Source of the DNA: Verrucomicrobiota bacterium
GTDB lineage: Bacteria > Verrucomicrobiota > Verrucomicrobiia > Limisphaerales > UBA1096
Length of the DNA: 21,095 nt
Assembly: GCA_030747575.1 (NCBI GenBank)
Contig: JASLKI010000075.1
Coordinates: 1-21,095, forward strand
Reading direction: 5' to 3'
The stretch's first letter is position 1; every line of letters begins with the position of its first letter. Of this stretch, positions 15,801 through 21,095 are shown in pieces. The notes beneath the pieces are model-generated. The model was not told where the DNA came from and did not search any database. It was given only the letters and a program-made list of their open reading frames with translations. A program made the translations under genes and the position numbers.

Positions 15801-16091
15801 TTAGCTGGCGATCTCGTCCTTCGCGGCCTTGGCCACGGCAAACTTCACGACAGTCTTCGCTGGGATTTGGATTGTTTCGCCGGTGGCGGGGTTGCGCCCC
15901 ATGCGAGCCTGGCGATTTACCAGTTTGAGCTTCCCAATGCCAGGGAACGTGAAGGCACCAGTTTCCTTGGTGCTCTTGAGTGCCAAGACGGCTAGATTGG
16001 CCAGCAAGTCTGTGGCCTCCTTCTTGGTGATTCCATTTGCTTCAGCAACAGCTGCTGAGATCTGTGATTTAGTCAACGGTTTGTCTGCCAT
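15801..16091 (-). CDS. HU/IHF-family histone-like DNA-binding protein
   Basis: A 96-residue protein with the complete HU fold: two N-terminal helices (about 7-44, starting LTKSQISAAVAEANGITKKEA), the beta saddle GAFTFPGIGKLKLVNRQARMG and the arm tip GRNPATGETIQIP (65-77), with the DNA-intercalating Pro68. It binds and bends DNA in the nucleoid as a dimer. The lysine-rich body and standard length fit HU rather than a long eukaryote-like variant. It is monocistronic: a strong terminator follows and a 249-bp gene-free region precedes it. An AAGGAG stretch lies about 35 bases before the ATG, too far to be its ribosome site, so the ribosome signal is weak or absent. Confidence 0.93.
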   Translation of the reverse strand: MADKPLTKSQISAAVAEANGITKKEATDLLANLAVLALKSTKETGAFTFPGIGKLKLVNRQARMGRNPATGETIQIPAKTVVKFAVAKAAKDEIAS

Positions 16092-16127
16092 ATCGTTATT
16101 AATAGTACGGGTTATTATTACTCCTTG

Positions 16128-16144
16128 AGTAGTGCTGCACTACT
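16128..16144. promoter_or_regulatory. 17-bp perfect inverted repeat upstream of the HU gene
   Basis: AGTAGTGC-T-GCACTACT is a perfect 8-1-8 inverted repeat, 37 bp upstream of the HU start codon in the otherwise AT-rich leader. This placement suits an operator for a dimeric regulator, or a leader-RNA hairpin. No partner regulator is identifiable, and no convincing -10/-35 pair could be fixed around it. Confidence 0.55.
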
Positions 16145-16199
16145 GGGAATCGGTTGTACGAGCGGCCTTCGGGGTTCGCAAGCAGAAAAACCAATAAAA

Positions 16200-16214
16200 T
16201 TGAACTATTTTCAA
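16200..16214. promoter_or_regulatory. TTGAA-N5-TTCAA inverted repeat upstream of the HU gene
   Basis: A short inverted repeat in an AT-rich patch about 110 bp before the HU start. It contains TTGAAA on the minus strand, a possible -35 element, but the -10 position 17 bases downstream (GTTTTT) is poor. It may be promoter-associated or chance; evidence is weak. Confidence 0.3.
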
Positions 16215-16340
16215 CTTTTAAGAGCCGCTTTCAGAGCCTCAAACACAAGTTGAGAACAATTTGTCAGCCAATCACGATGTTCGCCGTTCCCGGCTTATCC
16301 CATTGGAGGGGAACAGCCTGTGTCTTCACCCCGAAAATTT

Positions 16341-16934
16341 TTAACCCTTCATTTTCCATTCATTCATCAGTTCCTTTCCTTCGCGGCTTTCGTATGAGCG
16401 CGGCGTCCAGCGGCGGAGCAGCTCGAACGGCTCTCCGAAGCTCGCGTCCAGTTCGGCGGTTGTCGTGCTGAACGGCGGCTCGCCGTTGTCATCGGTGATC
16501 ATGTAGTTGACGGCGAGGTAGAGCCCGCCCGGCTTGAGCCAGCTGCGAAGGGCCTGCACGTAGTCACTGCGCCGTGTCGGCGGGATGGCGCAAAACAGCG
16601 TGTGCTCGAACACGATATCGAATGGCTGATGCGGCTCATCGCTCAAAAAATCGCCAACGCGGTAGTCGATTGCGAGCCCCTCCTCGTCGGCCAGGCGCTT
16701 GGCCAGGGGAACGGAGCTTGGGGCGAGATCAAGCCCGGTAACTGACCAGCCGGCCTTGGCTAGGGCGCGGGCGTCGTGGCCTCGGCCACAGCCGGGGACG
16801 AGCGCCTGGCCGGGCGGCAGCGCCAGGTTCGCGGCCAAGTAATCAACCAAACCGGGCGAGGCCACGCCGTGATCCCAAAAGGTATCGTTGGCCTGGTAGA
16901 GGGCCTCCCAGTCTCTGTTCTCGTTGATTTGCAT
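16341..16934 (-). CDS. SAM-dependent methyltransferase, TPMT/thiol-halide (HOL-like) type
   Basis: A 197-residue class I methyltransferase. The SAM motif is VPGCGRGHD (46-54), followed by VTGLDLAPS (65-73) and a GDFLSD post-motif. WEALYQANDTFWDHGVASPGL at the start and FDIVFEHTLFCAIPP further on match the thiopurine-methyltransferase-fold group that includes plant HOL thiol/halide methyltransferases, where the same VPGCGxGHD, FDxIFDYxxFCAI and YxITDxxGxPP phrases occur. The likely reaction is methylation of a small thiol (bisulfide, thiocyanate) or a halide ion, giving volatile methyl compounds; the exact acceptor is uncertain. The ATG 16934 is chosen because the motif-bearing domain starts there; a longer in-frame extension would run through the leader of trpS on the opposite strand. 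It is divergent from trpS across a 112-bp gap. Confidence 0.8.
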   Translation of the reverse strand: MQINENRDWEALYQANDTFWDHGVASPGLVDYLAANLALPPGQALVPGCGRGHDARALAKAGWSVTGLDLAPSSVPLAKRLADEEGLAIDYRVGDFLSDEPHQPFDIVFEHTLFCAIPPTRRSDYVQALRSWLKPGGLYLAVNYMITDDNGEPPFSTTTAELDASFGEPFELLRRWTPRSYESREGKELMNEWKMKG

Positions 16935-17046
16935 TGACGCCACGCCCGAAGGCGTTAGGAACTTGGCCGGTTTTTTTGAAAGAAGCAATTGCCGGCTGGG
17001 AGTTCTCACGCTTGGCCGGGTGCTTGGAGTTTTTTTTCGGAAGTTG

Positions 17047-18012
17047 ATGATTATTTTATCGGGAATCCAGCCATCGGGGACGCTGCATGTTGGCAACTAC
17101 TTCGGCATGATGAGTCCGGCGATCGAGCTGCAGGAGCAGGGCGAGGCGTATTATTTCATCGCGAACTATCACTCGATGACGTCGGTGTTCGACGCTGACG
17201 AACGGCGCAAAAACACGCTTGACGTTGCGCTGGATTTTCTCGCGTGCGGGCTCGATCCGGCCAAGTCAGTGTTCTTTCGCCAAAGCGATGTGCCGGAGGT
17301 GTGCGAGCTGACTTGGCTGCTGACGACGCTCACGCCGATGGGGCTGCTCGAGCGTTGCCACAGCTACAAGGACAAACTGGCCAAGGGTCTCTCCCCGAAC
17401 CACGGGCTGTTCGCCTACCCGGTGTTGATGGCGGCGGATATTTTAATTTACGACTCGAACGTTGTGCCGGTCGGCCGCGACCAAAAACAGCACGTCGAGG
17501 TGACGCGCGACATCGCGATCAAGTTCAACCAGGCCTACGGCGAGACCTTTGTCATTCCCGAGCCTAAGATTCGCGACTCGGTGGCGGTGGTGCCGGGCAC
17601 GGACGGCCAAAAAATGAGCAAGAGCTACAGCAACACGATCGACATTTTCGGCGACGAAAAGGCGCTACGCAAAACCATCATGCGCCTCGTGATGGACAGC
17701 CGACCGCCGCAGGAACCCAAGCCGGATGCTGACAAAAACATCGCCGTGCAGCTTTTGCGCCTAGTCGCGCCGGAAGACGTGGCCGGTGACTGGGAAGAGC
17801 GCCTGCGCGCCGGTGGGCTGGGATATGGCGACCTGAAAAAGGCGCTGTTCGAGCATTATTGGGAATACTTTGCGGAAGCGCGGACCAAGCGGGCTGAGCT
17901 GGAAAGCAATCTGGACCACGTCAACCAAGTCCTGAGGGACGGTGCCGATAAAGCCCGCGCGCGGGCAACCATCGTCCTCGACCGCGCCCGCAAAAACTGC
18001 GGCTTGGCCTGA
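17047..18012 (+). CDS. trpS: Tryptophanyl-tRNA synthetase
   Basis: A 321-residue class I synthetase of usual bacterial TrpRS length. The HIGH-type signature is TLHVGNYFG (12-20) and the KMSKS loop is exact at 189-193, within PGTDGQKMSKSYSN. The beginning MIILSGIQPSG, the tryptophan-pocket stretch AYPVLMAADILIYD and VGRDQKQHVE (143-151) are all diagnostic of TrpRS. It charges tRNA-Trp with tryptophan using ATP. The ATG at 17047 is chosen because IILSGIQPSG is the normal start; GGAAG a few bases upstream could serve as ribosome site. Its stop codon touches the stop codon of the convergent ccsA gene with no base in between, so transcripts must overlap. Confidence 0.96.
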   Translation: MIILSGIQPSGTLHVGNYFGMMSPAIELQEQGEAYYFIANYHSMTSVFDADERRKNTLDVALDFLACGLDPAKSVFFRQSDVPEVCELTWLLTTLTPMGLLERCHSYKDKLAKGLSPNHGLFAYPVLMAADILIYDSNVVPVGRDQKQHVEVTRDIAIKFNQAYGETFVIPEPKIRDSVAVVPGTDGQKMSKSYSNTIDIFGDEKALRKTIMRLVMDSRPPQEPKPDADKNIAVQLLRLVAPEDVAGDWEERLRAGGLGYGDLKKALFEHYWEYFAEARTKRAELESNLDHVNQVLRDGADKARARATIVLDRARKNCGLA

Positions 18013-20046
18013 TCAAAGCCAGATTCCGAGCGCCTTCAGCAGGTAGAAGACCGTGATGGCGAAGCTGGCGACGATCACAAGCGCCTCGATGATGAGCTGA
18101 GCCACCGGTGGCAGGCCAATCGCGGCTTGGCCACTTTTTTGGACGGTCGGTTTGCCCGCTTGGCCAAGCGTGCCGAGCATCAGGCCGCCGGTCATCACGA
18201 CGATCTGCATGCAGACGAACACCATCAACCAGGCGAACGCCTTGTCCATGAAGCCGTACGAATGCAGCCCGATGCCGAGCATGTTCGTTCCGAAGAAGGA
18301 CCACGCGGTGACGGCGTTGCCAAAGATCGCCATGGCGACGAGTCCGCGCTCGCGGATTATCCCACCCCAGCGCGCGTGCAGGATGGCGGCGTTCCAGATG
18401 ACAATCATCAGTGCGCCGTTTTCCTTCGGATCCCATCCCCAGAACCGGCCCCAGGACTGGTCCGCCCAAATGCCACCTAGAACTGTGCCGACGAAACTGA
18501 ACAGCGTCGCAAAACAGACGATGCCATAGATCATCTTGGTGAGGGATGAGCGATCCGTCTTGTCGAACGGCACCTTGTTGGCGACAAAATCGCGCACTAC
18601 ATAAACGATTGCGAGGAAGCCGGCGACGAAGGTGGCGGAGTAGCCGATAGTGATGATCACCACATGTGTTGCGAGCCAGAAATTGGTGTCTAGTACGGCC
18701 TGCAACATCTCCATCGTGTCGCCGCTGAGTGAGAGTCCGCCGGCGACGAGCAGCGTTACAAAGCCGACCGAGCTGGCGACGACATTGCCGATACCGTCCC
18801 GATAGATACGTTCCAAAATCAGCCCGAGAATCACCGCGCCCCAGCCAACGAACACCGCAGCCGAGTAGAGGTTGGTCACCGGCGGACGGCCTTCAAGCCA
18901 CATGCGGAAAATCAACCCGGACGTATGGATAACTGCGGCAAGAGCGATCAGGTAATAGGCGGTTAGGTTTGGCCACTTAGCCAGGGACAGCCAGCCGCCG
19001 CAGGCCAGCAGGAAAGCCAGCACGTAAAGGATTTCGCACTTGTAAAACGGGTCGAAGTTGTTGAAGGCAAACTCCTTGCCAGTCTTGCTGAGTTCGATGG
19101 TGAAGCCGTTTTTCTTGAGGTAATCTTGATACCCCCGGAGCTTGTTGTTGAAGGTGGTGGCGTCGTTTTTGGCGTAGGCGGAGACCATGCCGGCATAGGC
19201 CTTGGCTGCGGGATGGAACTGAATTTTCCAGTCGCTCTCGGCTAAGGCTGCTGTGCTGATGCTACTCAGAAGATTAGTGCTGAGAGATTGCCATGACTTG
19301 TCGACCGGGATGATTCGTGGCCAAAACATCACACCGCTCCGGTCGCCGTCCCGTATGCTGGGATCGATCAGCGTTTCGATTAATCCTGAAAACAGATGAT
19401 GGTCATCCTCGTTGTGTTCAGCATTGGTTTCGTGTGCTCGAACGGCGGCCATGCCGATCGGGAAAATGGCCTCGAGTTGAGCCAGTTCAGCGACGAAGTT
19501 GGTCGAGTTTTGCGGCCGAAAGCTCTTGGATAAGCGCTGGTAAATCAACAGTGAGTCAGCGACGGCCTTGAGCGATTTCTCGTAGGGCGTGCGCAGAGAG
19601 GCGTCCTTGGAGTGGATGCGCCCGCTCTCTCGGGCCAGGCGTTCGAAATTGTTGTCGGCGGTGATGTCGTCGACCGAGAAATGTTTTTTGTCCTTGTCCA
19701 ATCGGAGGTTGTCCTTGGTTTCCTCGTTGTCGATGCGGAACACCGGCCGGGTGCGAGCCACATCCGGCTTGGCCGCCAGCTCGAGCAGCCATTCGATCGC
19801 CGGGATGGTTTTCTCCTCGCCGCCGTTTCGGTCGTAGCGCCCCGTGGACTTGTGGCGGATGACCTGCATGGCATTGCGGGCGGTGGAGTCGATTGGCTGA
19901 ATGCGTCCGTCGAGTAGCACCGGTAGTTGGCCGAAGCCGTAAATGTCCGGCTGTTCGCTAGCGACTTTTGGCATGCGCACCAGCCCCATCAATGCCCACA
20001 AGGCCATGACCACGACGACAGCGACCGGCACGAACAGTTTTTTCAT
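18013..20046 (-). CDS. ccsA: Cytochrome c biogenesis protein CcsA/ResC-like
   Basis: A 677-residue membrane protein. The C-terminal half (about residues 340-670) has multiple helices and the haem-handling tryptophan-rich motif WGRFWGWDPKEN (about 527-540), the signature of CcsA/CcmF-type proteins of System II, with conserved histidines near AAVIHTSGL, LATHVV and ILHARW. The N-terminal half is one helix (4-26) followed by a soluble domain of about 300 residues that begins LPVLLDGRIQPIDSTARNAM, a form seen in PVC and Bacteroidetes-type CcsA proteins. With ResB it would carry haem across the membrane and attach it to apocytochrome c outside. It overlaps the upstream resB gene by 4 bp (20043-20046) in ATGA coupling. 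Residues TLGQAG near 625-630 come from an exact 14-bp palindrome copy. All key motifs are intact. Confidence 0.88.
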   Translation of the reverse strand: MKKLFVPVAVVVVMALWALMGLVRMPKVASEQPDIYGFGQLPVLLDGRIQPIDSTARNAMQVIRHKSTGRYDRNGGEEKTIPAIEWLLELAAKPDVARTRPVFRIDNEETKDNLRLDKDKKHFSVDDITADNNFERLARESGRIHSKDASLRTPYEKSLKAVADSLLIYQRLSKSFRPQNSTNFVAELAQLEAIFPIGMAAVRAHETNAEHNEDDHHLFSGLIETLIDPSIRDGDRSGVMFWPRIIPVDKSWQSLSTNLLSSISTAALAESDWKIQFHPAAKAYAGMVSAYAKNDATTFNNKLRGYQDYLKKNGFTIELSKTGKEFAFNNFDPFYKCEILYVLAFLLACGGWLSLAKWPNLTAYYLIALAAVIHTSGLIFRMWLEGRPPVTNLYSAAVFVGWGAVILGLILERIYRDGIGNVVASSVGFVTLLVAGGLSLSGDTMEMLQAVLDTNFWLATHVVIITIGYSATFVAGFLAIVYVVRDFVANKVPFDKTDRSSLTKMIYGIVCFATLFSFVGTVLGGIWADQSWGRFWGWDPKENGALMIVIWNAAILHARWGGIIRERGLVAMAIFGNAVTAWSFFGTNMLGIGLHSYGFMDKAFAWLMVFVCMQIVVMTGGLMLGTLGQAGKPTVQKSGQAAIGLPPVAQLIIEALVIVASFAITVFYLLKALGIWL
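18157..18170. repeat. Palindrome CGCTTGGCCAAGCG, copy 9 (14-bp form)
   Basis: Exact 14-bp copy in ccsA, read on the minus strand as Thr-Leu-Gly-Gln-Ala in a loop just before the last membrane helix. A partial copy (GCTTGGCCACTT, 18125-18136) lies 20 bp away and encodes Ser-Gly-Gln-Ala of the same loop. Confidence 0.9.
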
Positions 20047-21095
20047 ATGGCGGCCTTTCGTTTTCTGTTGAACGAAAACAGGTGGGTCAAAAACTGGGTG
20101 AGCAGCCCAAGGCCGACCAGCGCGCAGGAGATATACGGCGTCATCCAGCCGGGATTACGGACAACCTGCAGGACGGTGGCCTTATCGTTTTCCGGGTCGA
20201 AGCTGGCCTGAAAGTAGGTCTTGCCGTCGGTGCGAAGCGGGTGGTTCATCCAGATGTTCACCTCGCGCTCAGCCCCGCTGTCGCGGTCTCGCACGGTCAC
20301 CAGGCTGGAGAAGTTACGCGCCTTTTCCGTCCCTTGAAACTTGTCGTGTTTAAAATCGATCAATTCGATGTCGTACGGCGTATAGTAGCGCTTGAAGCGC
20401 AGGGCCAGCTCGTACTCCTTGCCGCCGTGCTCGAAGGTCTGCTCGGGGATCGGTTGGCGGAGTGCGCCGAATAGAGCAGAGACCATCCAGGTGCCCAGCT
20501 CGATGCCCTCGGTTGATTGCAGCTTGATGTAGGCGCCGGGGAAGTTGACCTCCTCGAGCGAGGTGACCGATTCCTTGTCGATCGTTGCCAACTCGAGTCC
20601 CTTGCCGTGCGTGGCTTTGTTTGGCTGCCCCTGGCCTAACTGGACAAGGTCGGAGTTCGTAAAGTAGTTCAGCACGGTCATCTTGAATGGCAGGCTGCCG
20701 GCCCGGTAGGTTTTGTTTTTGCCGAGCCTCTCCGCCGGGATGGCGGCGACGGTGTCCGTGTTCGGTTGGCTTTTATCGATGATCACCAGTTCACACTTGT
20801 TGCCGCTGATGGAGTAGCCCTTGGTCTGGCCCTCCTCGAGCCGGAGGTTGCTCTCGACCTGGAACTTGTCGGTGACCAACTGGCCTAGCAGCATGAAAAT
20901 CAGCCCGGCGTGCGTCATGAAAATGCCGATCTTTTTCCGGGAGAACTTGAACCGCTGAAAGTGCGCGGCGAGCAGGTTGACCAGCAGCGTGATGCCCAGG
21001 AGGTAACCGCCGACGAACGGAAACTTGAACATCACCGGGTAGCGGGCCGACCGCACATAGTCACGGAAGGCGTCCCTCTCCTTCATCACTGCATC
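20043..21095 (-). CDS. resB: Cytochrome c biogenesis protein ResB-like, 5' end cut by window
   Basis: The frame is open to the window edge, so the N-terminus is missing; at least 350 codons are visible. It begins within or just before the second membrane region, FVGGYLLGITLLVNLLAAHFQRFKFSRKK, where NLLAAH and the following HAGLIFMLLGQ are typical ResB landmarks (helices near 28-45 and 57-72). A long extracytoplasmic beta-rich domain follows (about 75-310), with NPLRTDGKTYFQASFDPE near its end, which matches the ResB pattern G-x-x-[YL]-x-Q, then a last helix (NPGWMTPYISCALVGLGLL) and a basic tail. ResB partners CcsA in System II, delivering or holding haem for covalent attachment to apocytochrome c. 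It is translationally coupled to the downstream ccsA. Confidence 0.85.
   Translation of the reverse strand, partial: DAVMKERDAFRDYVRSARYPVMFKFPFVGGYLLGITLLVNLLAAHFQRFKFSRKKIGIFMTHAGLIFMLLGQLVTDKFQVESNLRLEEGQTKGYSISGNKCELVIIDKSQPNTDTVAAIPAERLGKNKTYRAGSLPFKMTVLNYFTNSDLVQLGQGQPNKATHGKGLELATIDKESVTSLEEVNFPGAYIKLQSTEGIELGTWMVSALFGALRQPIPEQTFEHGGKEYELALRFKRYYTPYDIELIDFKHDKFQGTEKARNFSSLVTVRDRDSGAEREVNIWMNHPLRTDGKTYFQASFDPENDKATVLQVVRNPGWMTPYISCALVGLGLLTQFLTHLFSFNRKRKAAI

Noticed and set aside
16924..17046. An upstream extension of trpS from 16924
   Set aside because: The added 41 residues have no similarity to the normal TrpRS start, cross the opposite methyltransferase start codon and include palindrome-derived sequence; IILSGIQPSG at 17047 is the usual beginning.
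1672..18170. The repeated palindrome as a CRISPR array or tandem repeat
   Set aside because: Copies are spaced irregularly from tens of bases to several kilobases, with no constant spacer length and no cas genes.

Overview
The window is a dense stretch of bacterial chromosome with moderately high GC, most likely from the PVC group and probably Verrucomicrobiota. This is inferred from gene content: a PQQ-type beta-propeller protein beside a DUF3311/sodium-solute symporter pair, two tandem exported sulfatases, a NatAB-type ABC exporter, a beta-CASP metallo-hydrolase and a ResB/CcsA cytochrome c assembly pair. No 16S rRNA, tRNA, CRISPR array, insertion sequence or phage gene was seen, so the taxonomy is not proven.

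Layout, left to right. (1) 1-3341, plus strand: the 3' part of a PQQ-like beta-propeller protein, a small DUF3311-type membrane protein and an SSS-family transporter, the last two overlapping by 4 bp. (2) 3389-6079, plus strand: a short adenylate-forming ligase without the usual C-terminal domain, then an aldehyde dehydrogenase-fold reductase. Together they look like a carboxylate-to-aldehyde reduction couple, but the reductase has an in-frame amber codon. (3) 6136-8135, plus strand: a NatA/NatB-like ABC transporter. (4) 8159-9553, minus strand: a beta-CASP metallo-beta-lactamase RNase-like protein. (5) 9694-10665, plus strand: purS-purQ. (6) 10816-15741, minus strand: a PAP2-family membrane enzyme, two type I sulfatases and a ketopantoate reductase-like enzyme. 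(7) 15801-16934, minus strand: an HU-type DNA-binding protein with a clear terminator and a palindromic upstream site, then a TPMT/HOL-like methyltransferase. (8) 17047-18012, plus strand: trpS. (9) 18013-21095, minus strand: ccsA and the 3' part of resB. No stretch longer than 300 bases lacks a gene. The largest gaps are 16092-16340, 4481-4633, 10666-10815 and 9554-9693.

The most striking signal is not a gene. The 12-bp perfect palindrome GCTTGGCCAAGC occurs nine times exactly, against about 0.001 expected by chance, and its 8-bp core TTGGCCAA occurs at least 16 times, against about 0.3 expected. Copies lie both between genes and inside unrelated genes. Because the site is self-complementary, each reading frame gives the same peptide on either strand (AWPS, LGQA or LAK), and these peptides recur in unrelated proteins, often at their extreme ends. 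This resembles the highly iterated palindrome HIP1 of cyanobacteria or an uptake-signal-like sequence, but the motif is different.

A second point is the amber codon in the reductase: none of the 19 genes whose ends are visible terminates in TAG, yet that gene has one mid-frame TAG in an otherwise well-preserved reading frame.
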